This document shows positions 12,901 to 23,660 of a DNA stretch of 64,000 nucleotides, in pieces. A model generated the notes under the pieces. The model was not told the origin of the DNA and made no database searches. It saw only the letters and a program-made list of their open reading frames with translations. The position numbers were made by a program, and so were the translations under genes. This DNA is from Alviniconcha marisindica (lineage: Eukaryota > Mollusca > Gastropoda > Provannidae). The stretch covers positions 172,501-236,500 of the forward strand of contig JABMCL010002352.1 of assembly GCA_018857735.1 (NCBI GenBank). The letters are read 5' to 3'. Within the stretch, counting starts at the first letter, position 1, and every line of letters starts with the position of its first letter.

Positions 12901-13065
12901 TAATCAAACCCTGGTGATATATGCTGTTGCTGCCACCAGTTGATGTGCTCACAGGGATGATCCTCCAAGGCTCTAGGTGCCTCAGTTTACTCAGCTGAAG
13001 TCCAAGCGAGTTCCCCAAAAGACTGAATCTTAACCGCACATCCACTTTCCATTCACTTTAAGAAT

Positions 13066-13180
13066 AATAAAATAATGATAATAATAACGGTCATTTTTAT
13101 AGCACCCTATTTCACCAACAAGGGTGAGCACATCAAACTTTACAAGAACTACATAAAACCTCAAAGTAATATAATCATAC
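13066..13180 (-). mobile_element. Possible 3' end of a CR1/L2-type LINE
   Basis: Read on the minus strand, the sequence has a segment with GGTGCTATAAAAATG-like character and then (ATT)n, the usual 3' terminus of CR1/L2-group LINEs. No coding remnant is preserved here, so the assignment is tentative. Confidence 0.4.
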
Positions 13181-13462
13181 TGTATTCACTTGCACACCAC
13201 ACATACATAATATATTATAATCATATTGTATTCCCTTGCACACCACACGCAAACATGCACACAGAGGCATGCAGAAGGAATGTAATGCTGGGGGGGGAGA
13301 AGAAAATAAGGACAAAGAATTTGAAATCACATAGAATTACCTATGAGGTCTCAGTATTGACAGTGTTGCCCTTAAAGCCAAGGATTTGACAGTGTTGGGG
13401 TATGACTGACTAGCAGACTCACTCAGTCACTGTCATGTGGCAACAGAGTCAGGTTTACCCAG

Positions 13463-13468
13463 TTTATT
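13463..13468 (-). promoter_or_regulatory. Candidate poly(A) signal of the ATMIN-like gene
   Basis: TTTATT on the + strand is AATAAA in the direction of the minus-strand gene, about 500 bp after its stop codon. Confidence 0.45.
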
Positions 13469-13967
13469 TTCTGTGAATTAACTCCAGAGAATCCCACAGC
13501 AACCAGCAGGCCCATCACAGAACTCAAGTAAATTGTCCTACATTCTCCAGATCAGCGCGCCCAAACCTTCAATTCAAAACTTACACAAAAATGGCAGACA
13601 CCAACCTGGCATTTCACAAGCATGCATGAAAGATTAGGTCCTAGTTAATCAGAAAGCTACTTCATTTGTTGAGATTCAAGATATCAGATTATTTTACTAT
13701 CTCATCGGATTGCTATGAGGACTGCAATGTTCATGTATTACGGTTGGATCATTGGGTTTTCATTCAAAACCAATTCTGACTCTGCTGCAAATGCAACAAG
13801 AGTGCGCACCAATCAAGGGCCCCCTAAAGATCAGGAGCAGCTGACCCCTCTGCTGACCCCTCCGCAAGGAACCCTCTGCACACAACAAAGCAGGAAACGG
13901 CTGCATATGCAAACTGCTCACCCAATTTTAGCTGACGACCAATACGACAAAATGCTCTGCATGTTCT

Positions 13968-16605
13968 CTAGTCAGTCGGCAAATCACCTGTTGTTTGAGT
14001 CTGCATGTCTGCAATGCTGAAAAACTCATCACTGTCCTCATCAAGTTCAAACATCAGCTGAGTTGAGGTTTGAGTTTCTGCACTGACCAGGCCCAAGGCA
14101 TGGGGCCGGGGATGGGGTGGTGTGAGCAGCACACTTCCTGACGTCTGCGTCTGATTGTCTGCCATGGCCAAGTTACTGTCTGGGATGTCCTCGGTGGTCT
14201 GCGTCTCCATGTTGTTCATGAGGAACTCCAGCAAGTCATCTGCGGTTTGTGTGTGCATGTCTGCTGCCGCCACAGCTGCAAGATCCACCCCTGTTGCTGA
14301 TGAACCCATTGATGTCACTGTCTGAGAAGTGTTGTCACTCTGAAGCTGTTCAAAGTTAAAGCTTGACAACGTCAGATCTGGTTCTTTGCTTGATAATCTT
14401 CCCAAGCTTCTGTTGCTGCTGTCCCAGGTTTGACTGGAACCAGGCAGAAATGTGTCCATTGAATCATCAGCACTTAGTTCAAAATCCCCTTGAATTTCCA
14501 GGCTGTTGTGTGTAGGAGTGGGGGACGCAGAATCGTCCGTTTCTGCTGCACAGTCAAAGGAGGGCAGAACTGGGTTTACCACAGTGGTTTCATTCGCCAG
14601 GTTTTCTGCGCCTGTCTGTGTGTGCGTGCTGGCAAAAAAGTCCTCGGTCCCTGTCCCACAGTCAGAGAAACTCAGATCAGAGTCAAACGAGTCAAAGAGT
14701 TTCTGGTTCGGCTGGGGATGAATGGCAGAAAGAGCGCCGCCCAGCCCCATGCTGCACTCAGCAAGAGGGACATCAGCGCCGAAGCCCACAGCCGTGGATG
14801 CAGCCTTGCTGGTCTGTGTCTGAGAATCGAGCGTCAACACCTCAGTCCACGTGCCGCAGTCTGCCACCGACTGATAGCCAGATGCTGCGCTGCTAGAGGA
14901 GGGGACTTGCTGCATCTGAGCGTCAGCAGCACCTGTACCTGATGGCGCACCATCCCCACCAACCATAGCAGCATATCCAACGCCACAGTCAAGGTCATCC
15001 AGCAGAGACCCGATGGATGTCAGCACTGTCTGAACACCCAAGTCTGCTCTGCATGTCTCCAGGTATGGCTCCTGGGTCTGAACGCCAAATTCTGCTGTGC
15101 ACGCTGACAGGAAGTCGCCCTGAGTCTGGACGCCAAACTCGGCGGTGTATGTGGAGAGAAATTCATCCAGGTCTGCCTGTAGTCCTGTGTCGCTGGTGGA
15201 AATGTGTGGTAGTGGTGATGGAGAGAGGAAAGTGTCCCACTCAGTCTCTTCTTCTCGCATTCCTGACGAAGACAAGGTGGGGTTTTGCTGCATCTGCACA
15301 CTGCTGGGCATGAGGTCAACACGTTGTGCCGACTGCAGAGGAAAGGTCTGGGTGGCAATGCTGAAGTCTTGAGGAACTCCCTGGTCTCTGCTCTCGGCTG
15401 AAGACGTCCCCTTCACTCGCCGCTTCTTCCTCTGTGAGAAATAGTCCTGGGTTTGCACCTCGCTAGACTTCACGCTCCTCTTCCTCCCAGGTGAGCGCCC
15501 CTTCGCTTTGGGTCTTCTGCCTGGCGACTTCAGGACACGGATGTTGGCGCTTGCCATTGCAGACTTCAGGATGTGGTCCCCTGATGTCTGCGTCTGTGCG
15601 ATGACACCAAACTTGGGGCGACTGGGGATGAGAGTGATGGAGGTCTGCATGCCGGTGGAAGCTGTTGCAGACTCTTCCAGAAGACCTGCTGCGGCCATCT
15701 GCGTTCCTGTGGAGTTGGTGCTGTTGGTTTTGTTGAGAGTGACGTAGGGGAGGGATGCCTGGGTGGCTGTGTTGGTCCCTGGCTGACCACTGCGGGCTTG
15801 GGAAAGGCTGGTACCAACCATCACCTGAGCAAAACCAGGATTTGCAAAAGCGTACGAAGCTTGTGCAGAAATGTCAAACATGTCTGCTGCATTGACGGCA
15901 GCCTGTGTGGCCATGTGGGAAAAATCGACAATTTGACAGGAGGCCTGAACAGCCATGTTAGCAACGTTGGTGGCATTTTTTGTCTGCACAGCAACTGCGG
16001 AAACCTGGGGAATGAGGTCCATCTGAGTTCCATTGTTGACCAGGACAGCAGAGGCTTGGCTGCCTGTGTTTTCAAGGCAAATCCCTCCACAGACACTTCC
16101 AGCAAGCTGCGTACCACTGTGGACCACATCTACCGAGGCCTGGACAGCAGTGTCTGTGATCTGCGAGCTGTCGAGCATGCTGAGGGCAGGCCCGGAAACC
16201 TGGGTCCCCATGTGACATATCTGTGCAGAACAGCCTGCATGCCTGGGACTTCCGACCGAAACCTGCGTTCCCATGTTGGCCACGTCCACCTGCCGCTCTG
16301 AAGCAACCGTTCCGTGATTTCTGGTCTGGCAGCCAGTGCTGACTCCACCCCAGCTACCATGTTGCAGAAATCGACCAGTGCCTGATGCCTCTGTCTGGAT
16401 CTCAGCGGAGCTTGTGCAAAGGAGCTGTTGGCCATTCCGCCCATCACCTGTTCCCTGGTTAGCATCAAATGCCGGCACACTGGGATTGTCAGTCATGAGA
16501 CTTTTAGGAAGGATCAGCCGAGGATGGTTTTTGGTCCCTGCTCTCACCAAAGTTGTTTGAGGAGCCGCTGTGGTCTGTGTTGAGTTGCTGCTCTTTGTCT
16601 GTGGT
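13968..16605 (-). CDS. ATMIN: ATMIN-like terminal exon: TQT-rich LC8-binding domain
   Basis: The acceptor is CTCTTTCACAG at 16606-16616 (minus reading), phase 2; the stop is TAG at 13968-13970. Strict TQT tripeptides occur in STQTT, AQTQTS, ATQTF, QTQTSK, HTQTG, HTQTAD, ETQTTE, QTQTSG, ETQTST and MQTQTTG, most in the last third, with short acidic/hydrophobic spacers such as DELLEF-like stretches. These fit LC8 dimers binding paired strands. An early HPRLILPKS segment matches the short conserved patch that follows the fingers in ATMIN. A basic RRPKAKGRSPGRKR stretch near the middle could be a nuclear localisation signal. Confidence 0.9.
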
Positions 16606-19600
16606 CTGTGAAAGAGATGGGACAGAGAGACAATACTCATTCATCTTCTTCGTGCTATAAACAAACAAACAAAACATAGACATAAAACAAGGGAAGAAGA
16701 CAATATTCATTCATCTTCTTCATGCCATAAACAAACAAACAAAAACACAAACGTAAAAGGTTCTTGTCCATTTGCCCCAACTCCCACCTGCACACTTTCG
16801 CATCAATACTACTTGATTTACAAGTCAAACATTTGATAACACCCAAAATTATAAGAATGTGCTTCTTTGATGCTTCTTTAATTCACAGACCTCTTTTTTA
16901 TGGTTAACATAACTTAGCATAGTTTGTGATGCTTCTTGGAGAGAAAAAAACAAATGCTGTTACTGTGGCAAGCAACCACACTTACAGTAAAAATCACATA
17001 GGAAAGAAGCGCATGAACCTGAGGCTCCAAGGTTGGCCTTTGGGCTGAGTTAGGACCTGTTCACCCTTCCAATGCACCTGCAGCCCAACCAATTTAAAGC
17101 AGCCACCTGTTTGACACTCTCTCTGCCAGAAAATCGGTAATATTGGTATACTTCTGTCCAAGAGTGGTATGAGAATGCATGCACAGCCAGAATTCAAGCA
17201 GGTGGTTCCATGACATCCTGTAGGTAAATAGGATGCACTTTGCACAATGTCCTGATGGCAGGCAAAGATTTTTTTTTTTTTTAAAGCATTAAAATAAAAA
17301 ACAGACGAAAATTGCAGTCATTATTGTGCATGCAAAAGTTCATACTTCTCAAACTCCAGGGGTACAGGGTGCTGTTTGCGCTTGCAGTGCGTCAGGAGGG
17401 CACGTCGGGAGGGGTATTTGGCAGAGCACACCCCGCAAGGAAACGTCCTGCCACACTCTCTTTCATGGTACTCTCTGTCTCTTTCCAAACCAAAGCGCTT
17501 GTCGCACTTGCTGCAAGGGAACCGCTTCTCTTCGTGCGTGCTGACGTAGTGCTGGGGAGTGGAAAGAGTGCAATGAACAAATAAAGCCTGGCCTGAAATT
17601 CCTCACAGAACCTCACTTTCAGCTTCCCTTCCAGAGAAAATGAAGCGAATAATTATATGCAAGCTGACCTAAAAATGAAGAAAATGTGCAAAGATCTGTA
17701 TCTGCAGGTTTCATGTGACTGATGCATTAACCCTTTCACTGCCACTCTTACTGCACTGCCACTCAAACCCAATCAACAAAGTCTCAAATTTGAAATCCTT
17801 AAAGCCTCCCACGAAAGGATTTTTTTTTTAAAAATCAAAATGCACAGTAATGAAAGTAGATTTGTTATAGGATCAGAAAAATATCCTGTTTGCAACCACG
17901 TACGTAGGCACTTTTCAGCCCAGAAATATTACAGGCTGGGCAGTGAAGGGTTATATATATTATATGATATATATATATAAAGAAACACTTTCTGTTTTGT
18001 ATTTGAACATGCAGCCATGTCGGTTTGCTCTTTACCAGTGAAGAACTTAAACAACACAAAAAGCTTGGCTCATTATGTATCTGAAACTTTGAAACTTTCA
18101 CCACACTTTCCAGCCTTGTTCATGACATCACTAATAGTAATATGGAGTGCTGAACCCAAAATGGCAGCACTTGTGGTTGTGTTTTTGTCACTTTCAAACC
18201 CTGATTTTTAACAAATAGGCTCATAAATTGAGTGAAAACTGCTATGTGTCGATAATTCTCTATTCCACTCATGTCAGTAGGACCCAGGATAATGCCTCAC
18301 TTCAGCTGACCTTTGAAAATATACAGATTTGCATCCAAAGTTCCTCAACAAACTTCCCAGTCTTGACTTCTTTCATTCTGTTTTCTTCAACTACCTTATC
18401 AGCAAAGAGGCTGCCTCACTATACACCACGAGAACAACAAACATGTGCACATACAGAAGTATGCACACAAAAAATCTACATTTATGCTCAGCACCTTAAC
18501 TACAAAATTCCCTGTGGATGAGTCAACAACTTCAACAACAAAAATTTGCGAGGTGATAATTTAACATAATGTTCAGTGATCCTGTGGATTAAATTCTACT
18601 ACCTATGAAATCCCAAAGCAAAATTGTCCCACAGACAAAATTCCTTCAGCTGATTATATTGCCTTCCACCTGGCAAGAGCCCTTTCCCTTTCCTTGCCTG
18701 CCTTTTACAGTCTGACAGCAGCATTTCCCCATCCCCCCACATCTATCAATTGCTATGTTTGGCAACAGCCACTTCCCTGTCCCTGTCTGTCTATTGATGT
18801 GTCTGGCAACAGCCCTTTCCCCATCTGTCTACTGCTGTATCTGGCAATAGTCCATCCCTTCTCCCCACCTGTCTACTGCTGTCTGGCAAGTCCGTCCATT
18901 TTCCCCACCTGTCTACTGCTGTGTCTGACAACAGACATTTCCTTGTCCCCACCGGTCTCCTGCTGTGTCTGACAACAGCCATTTCCCTTTCCCCACCGGC
19001 CTACTGCTGTGTCTGACAACAGCCATTTCCCTTTCCCCACCGGCCTACTGCTGTGTCTGGCAACCATCCCTCTCCTTTCCCTGTCTACTGCTGTGTCTGG
19101 CAACTGTCCCTCTCCTTTCCCTACCTGTCTACTGCTGTGTCTGGCAACTGCCCTTCCCTTTCCCCACCTGTCTACTGCTGTGTCTGGCAACAGCCCTTTC
19201 CCCACCTGTCTACTGCTGTGTCTGGCAACAACCCCTCTCTTTTCCCTACCTATCTACAGCTGTGTCTGGCAACTACCCCTCTCCTTTCCCCATCTGTCTA
19301 CTGCTGTGTCTGGCAACTACCCCTCTCCTTTCCCCACCTGTCTACTGCTGTGTCTGGCAACAGCCCTTCTCCTTTCCCCACCTGTCTACTGCTGTGTCTG
19401 GCAACAGCCCCTCTCTTTTCCCCACCTGTCTACTGCTGTGTCTGGCAACTGCCCCTCTCCTTTCCCTACCTGTCTACTGCTGTGTCTGGCAACAGCCCAT
19501 CCCTTTTTCCCACCTGTCTACTGGCAACAGCCCCTTCCTTTTCCCTACCTATCTTCTGCTGTGCCTGGCAACAGCTCGCCCCTTTCCCCCATCAGCCTAC

Positions 19601-20072
19601 TGCTGCTGTGCCTGGCAACAACCCCCACCCCACCCACCCTCACCTGGCAACAGCCCCCCACCCCAACCCACCCTCACCTGGCAACAGCATTTCCCCATCC
19701 CCACAAGTCTAGGTGGGGAAAGGGAAGGGGTTCTTGCAGGTGGAAAGCAGGGAAACTACATGATCAGTTGAAGGAATTTTGCCTGAAGGAGACTTTAGCT
19801 TGGGGACTACATAGGTAGGATAATTTTTTTGATAATAGCCTTTCCCCACATATGTCTCTTACCGAGCATGGCACCAGTCATTTTCCCTGCCCATCTCATA
19901 CTTATTCAAACCGCTTACATTTTTCAACTGTTCCAGTGTTGCAAACCAGCGCTCAGAAGCAGAACTGTAGCTGCAGCCCTCCTGCGGGCAATGGAAGTGA
20001 CGTAGATGTGTCTGCTGATGCTGCTGTCATCAAAAAACACACACATGCACAGCCACACACACAGCCACGCAT

Positions 20073-20142
<70 letters not shown>

Positions 20143-21222
20143 CCATGCACACATATAGATTAGGAAGTAGCCTAAAACAAATAAAACAAAAAGGAGGTCT
20201 GATCATATTCAAGTCTCACCACCATGTCATCAATTGCTACAATGTAGACTATCTTTTCAACCAGCTAGCTACCCCCCCCCCCCCCCCAACCCCCCCACCA
20301 AAGGAATTCCCTCTTTGTGTGATGTGTACCTGGTCACTGGTAGTGCATACACTCAGCCGGGGGTGAAGGGTATTGATATGCTGTGTGAGATTCCCTGTGA
20401 CCCATGTAGTGTTGCATGATGTGTACCTGGTCACCAGAAGCACATGCACTCAGCTGAGGGTGAAGGGTGTTGATATGCTGCGTCAGACCCCCCTGTGACT
20501 TGAACGCAAATGCTCTGCAGTCTTTGACAGGACAAATGAATCGAGTTGCATTGGTCAGAGGTTTCCATCGCAGCTCTTCGACTGTGGGGCAGACTTTTAC
20601 AGCCTGCTTCAACTCCTCACTTTCCTTTTCCATTGGTGTGCCGCATCTTCAGCAAACAAACAAACAAACAAAAATACACAGGTGCATTGAACATTCCTGC
20701 AAAGATGATCGTCATTGTGACTAGTGTCAGGCCAAACTAAATTCACATACATTTTGCTTGGGTAACCTATGCTCACTGAGAACTTAAATCATGACATCAC
20801 TCTTCTGCTTCTGTTCTTACCCTTCAACAAATACATGGCTCAGACAAAGGTGGAACAATAACAACAAAAATTCATGGATTCTGAAAGAATGAAAACAATC
20901 ACATATCAATCAAGGACTATGGATTTTGAAAGGAAGAAAACAATCACCTCTCTTGCTGTGGCTGCAGTGCATGCTGTTTGGTGTTGCAGTGGAAGAGAAG
21001 ACCTTGGTAGTTCTGGAACTTGGTGAAGCACACCCTGCAGGAGAACAGCTTGCCACAGTTCTTTTGGTGGTGTGCTCGGTCTGGCTCCCAGCCAAAGCGC
21101 TTGGCGCACTTTCCGCAGCGGTACTTCTTCTCTCTGTGTTGGCGGGCATAGTGCTGAGGGACACAAGAGGCTCATGATTATTGCATGAATGAAGGGCACA
21201 CATGCCAGCACATTTGTGTGTG

Positions 21223-21253
<31 letters not shown>

Positions 21254-21314
21254 ATGTGTGCGTGCGTGCGTGTGTGTGTATACTATACATATATGCACAC
21301 CTGCTTGCATGCAT

Positions 21315-21370
<56 letters not shown>

Positions 21371-21534
21371 TACATAAACACACACACAGTGTGTATGGAT
21401 GCACGACATACACATAAATGTACCCCTATGCACAAGACAGCCATGTCCACCACACATATTACACAGGTACAGAAACATAATATTATGTATGGTATGTACA
21501 CACACCTACTACCTACACAAGCACACACACACAT

Positions 21535-21572
<38 letters not shown>

Positions 21573-22474
21573 CCTACGCAAGCACACACACACACACACA
21601 TGCACACACACACAAACAGATGTTCATGCTTACACTTACAACTCTCAGTTGGGTGAATGATGGAAGGAAGCATTCAAACTCAGGATTGTACTGGCAGCCT
21701 TTCTCCATACACTGAAACTGGAAGATCTTCCCCAGCTTCTGTTGTCAGAAAGAAAAAAAGAAAACGGGAATCAGGAAAGCATAAGCAGCTGAGAGAGGAA
21801 GAGAAAAACACAGACTGATTGCTTCATTAATTCTTTTTGTTTGTTTGTTTGTTTGTTGTTTTTATAATTTTAAATATAAATATATCAGACATGATATTTA
21901 TTGGGGCTGTGTTAACCCTGTAGAAATATTACATTGTCAGAATGTCACTCATTCAAGTCAGTGTCATGTGAACAGTTCAGAACCTATCTTTAGTATCAAT
22001 TATTATGGCGAATAACTTTATTAATATGGTATTATTGGTAAATGACAAAAATAATTGTTAATGCAAATCCCCCATCCACCACCCCACCCCAACAAAAGAG
22101 AAAATATACATGTGAAAGATGATAATTAATTATTAACTAACGACAGAAAGAAAACAGACAAGCAGAACACCATAATGTAATAGTCTAATAGTCTACTTAG
22201 TAATACAGATCGTGAACAAACCTTTCCAACATTTTTGGTGTCGCTGAGGTAAGGGTGCAGGTCACTGATGTGGTTCAACAGATCTCCCACTGCTTGAAAC
22301 ACAAGCTCCTTGCAGTCTCGGACAGGACAAACGTAGCTTGCTGCGGCAGGCAATGTTGAAGTGGGGGGTTCCCACTGCAGCTCTTCTGCTGAAGGGCACA
22401 CTTTTACCACCTCTGGGCTGCTGTCAAGACTGTTTCTTTCCTTACATCTTCCTCTCCTTCTTGCACTCGCTGTT
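13968..22474 (-). CDS. ATMIN: ATMIN/ASCIZ-like zinc-finger and LC8-binding protein (5' end not found)
   Basis: Seven minus-strand exons join without frame breaks: 22474-22222, 21738-21640, 21153-20948, 20646-20427, 20014-19919, 17551-17346 and 16605-13968. The first six encode two tandem four-finger blocks (finger 1; finger 2; fingers 3-4, each block three exons). The last encodes about 879 residues of low-complexity sequence with ten strict TQT motifs and many VQTQ/GTQ variants. Fingers plus a TQT-rich tail is the hallmark of ATMIN (ASCIZ), a transcription factor that activates the LC8 gene DYNLL1 and is held in check by LC8 bound to its TQT motifs; it also has ATM/DNA-damage links. Vertebrate ATMIN has one four-finger block, so the second is unusual. 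The first visible exon opens at a phase-2 acceptor, so an upstream start exon is missing. Strong conservation of zinc ligands argues that both blocks are functional. Confidence 0.85.
17346..17551 (-). CDS. ATMIN: ATMIN-like exon, fingers 3-4 of the second cassette
   Basis: The exon is 206 nt, phase 0 to phase 2. It encodes HYVSTHEEKRFPCSKC followed by a C2HC finger and then a C-x2-C-x12-H-x5-H finger ending near KRKQHPVPLEFE. Its length equals that of the paralogous exon at 20948-21153. The donor GAGAA|GTATGA joins the terminal exon in phase. Confidence 0.9.
17731..17950. mobile_element. piggyBac-like MITE, copy 1 (TTAA site)
   Basis: The element starts with CCCTTTCACTGCC directly after TTAA (17727-17730) and ends with GGCAGTGAAGGG followed by TTAT, a one-base change from TTAA. 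A related element lies at 31131-31339. It has no coding capacity. Confidence 0.75.
18765..19695. repeat. ~44-bp minisatellite in an ATMIN-like intron
   Basis: About twenty units with the core TCTACTGCTGTGTCTGGCAA are spaced 38-47 bp apart. No stop occurs in any + frame, so three long overlapping open frames arise (up to ~269 codons). They translate the same repeat and are not genes. The array lies in the intron between exons 19919-20014 and 17346-17551. Confidence 0.9.
19919..20014 (-). CDS. ATMIN: ATMIN-like exon, finger 2 of the second cassette
   Basis: This 96-nt, phase 0 to 0 exon is too short to stand out as an open frame. It encodes HFHCPQEGCSYSS followed by an ERWFATLEQLKN helix whose zinc-ligand His residues are completed by the next exon. 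It parallels the 99-nt exon at 21640-21738. The donor is GTAAGC; the acceptor is CATCAG, and AG|ACA three bases later would also keep frame. Confidence 0.8.
20040..20142. repeat. (CA)n microsatellite next to a finger-2 exon acceptor
   Basis: Read on the minus strand this is a GT tract ending about 25 bp upstream of the exon at 20014; it therefore lies where the branch point and polypyrimidine tract would normally be. Confidence 0.9.
20321..20505 (-). repeat. 97-bp tandem duplication of the 3' half of a finger-1 exon
   Basis: Two copies start at 20321 and 20418, each with QHINTLHP-type coding and a GACCAG|GTACAC donor. The outer copy (20321-20417) is out of frame with the exon because 97 is not a multiple of three, and a stop at 20334-20336 precedes its donor. 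Confidence 0.8.
20427..20646 (-). CDS. ATMIN: ATMIN-like exon, finger 1 of the second cassette
   Basis: The exon is 220 nt, phase 2 to phase 0. It encodes MEKESEELKQAVKVCP and FICPVKDCRAF followed by GLTQHINTLHP (C-x4-C-x13-H-x4-H). The phase-2 acceptor accepts both the preceding cassette's donor and, equivalently, any phase-2 exon. The paralogue is 22222-22474. Confidence 0.85.
20948..21153 (-). CDS. ATMIN: ATMIN-like exon, fingers 3-4 of the first cassette
   Basis: The exon is 206 nt, phase 0 to 2. It encodes HYARQHREKKYRCGKC, a C2HC finger and then FSCRVCFTKF followed by GLLFHCNTKQH (C-x2-C-x12-H-x5-H). The acceptor is GTGTCCCTCAG and the donor GAGAG|GTGATT. Confidence 0.9.
21219..21620. 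repeat. Compound GT/CA microsatellite in an intron
   Basis: A GT/GC tract at 21216-21278 is followed by CA tracts at 21315-21390 and 21522-21615 separated by unique sequence. Opposed GT and CA blocks could fold back on each other. Confidence 0.9.
21640..21738 (-). CDS. ATMIN: ATMIN-like exon, finger 2 of the first cassette
   Basis: The exon is 99 nt, phase 0 to 0. It encodes KLGKIFQFQCMEKGC (C-x5-C) and FLPSFTQLRV; the His pair (HYARQH) comes from the next exon. The acceptor is CTGACAACAG and the donor GTAAGT. Confidence 0.85.
22222..22474 (-). CDS. ATMIN: ATMIN-like exon, finger 1 of the first cassette
   Basis: It encodes VVKVCPSAEELQWEP, then SYVCPVRDCKEL and DLLNHISDLHP, matching the exon at 20427-20646. 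The donor is GGAAAG|GTTTGT, phase 0. The start is uncertain: acceptor CTTGACAG gives 22474, and AGGAAG gives 22447; both are phase 2. The upstream frame stays open into a 61-bp minisatellite, so no start codon can be assigned with confidence. Confidence 0.75.
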
Positions 22475-22479
22475 CTGTC

Positions 22480-23110
22480 AAGAGCCAGCTGTCTGACATC
22501 ATTCTCCAGCTGATCACAAGCAACTTTGGGGTCTTGTCCTGTCCTTGGCCAATCATCAGACATTTTCCAGCTGATCATAAACAACTTTTGGGTCTTGTCC
22601 CATCCTTGGCCAAACATCAGACATTTTCCAGTTGACCACAAACAACTTTGGGGTCTTGTGCTGTCCTCAGCCAATCATCAGACATTTTCCCGCTGATCGC
22701 AAGCAACTTTTCGGTCTTGTCCTGTCCTCAGCCAAGCATCAGACATTTTCCAGTTGATCACAAACAACTTTGGGGTCTTGTCCTCTCTTCAGCCAATTGT
22801 CAGACATTTTCCAGTTAACCACAATTCACATACAGCTGCTGGTGCTTATTCTGTCCCATGCCAATTGTCTGATATTTTCCAGTTCATTACACATTTTGTA
22901 ACTGTTGTGTTCACAGCCAAGTGGTAAACACTGTAAGGTTAATCACATGCTTGTTGATTGTTCTGACCAGGATGAGCTGTCTGACATTATCCAGTAGACT
23001 GAACATTCTGTGATTGTTTTGCTCTGGCCCAATTGTCTTACATTTTCTAACTGATCACAATTCACCTGCTTGGTGACTGCTCTGCTGCAGGCCAAGATTG
23101 AGACTTTTTG
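22480..23110. repeat. ~61-bp minisatellite upstream of the first zinc-finger exon
   Basis: Units with the core CAGACATTTTCCAGTTGATC recur about every 61 bp. About six are well conserved (22480-22850), followed by several decayed copies to about 23110. Its edge overlaps the acceptor of the exon 22222-22474. Confidence 0.85.
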
Positions 23111-23479
23111 TCAGCACACAGCTTTTGGCCAAGCAGTCATTTGTCCACTTGACCGTTCTGTGCTCAACCTTCTGTTATCTGAGCATGATCATGATGGTCA
23201 TCCATGGCTGATCCATCAGATTTTTATTTATTTTCCATCTGGGTCTCCATTATAACCTTGAAAGATGAATTCTAATATATGTGCATGTCCACAATAACAG
23301 GAACAACAGGGTTACAAAAAAACTATAAGTGCTCACCTTTCAAGGACAATACCACAATATGAATTCATGAATTCATTCCATCTTGTACAGTCTTTTTGTT
23401 GATATGGTGTGCTGTGTCAGATATTTATTTTGTGAAATATTAAAAACATTTGTGCAAAAAAAAAAAAACTGAGTTTAAG

Positions 23480-23660
23480 GAACCAGAAGAAAAGTCACCG
23501 CCAGACCAACTCCTGTTCTTTGCATGTGCCTTCCAATGGACCCAATACCAGCAACAGACCTTCTTCCCCTGTACAATCGCTGAATGGAACAGCCTCCCAA
23601 AAGCTGTTGCCACAGCCCTATCTCTGACCTCCTTTGCAGTTTGAGTACAGAGTTCAGAGA
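23480..23660 (+). mobile_element. LINE ORF2 C-terminal fragment
   Basis: The + frame contains QQQTFFPCTIAEWNSLPKAV followed by a stop, the conserved end of many non-LTR retrotransposon ORF2 proteins (FFPRTI.EWN.LP). Only this tail remains. The following ~170 bp may be its 3'UTR. Confidence 0.65.
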
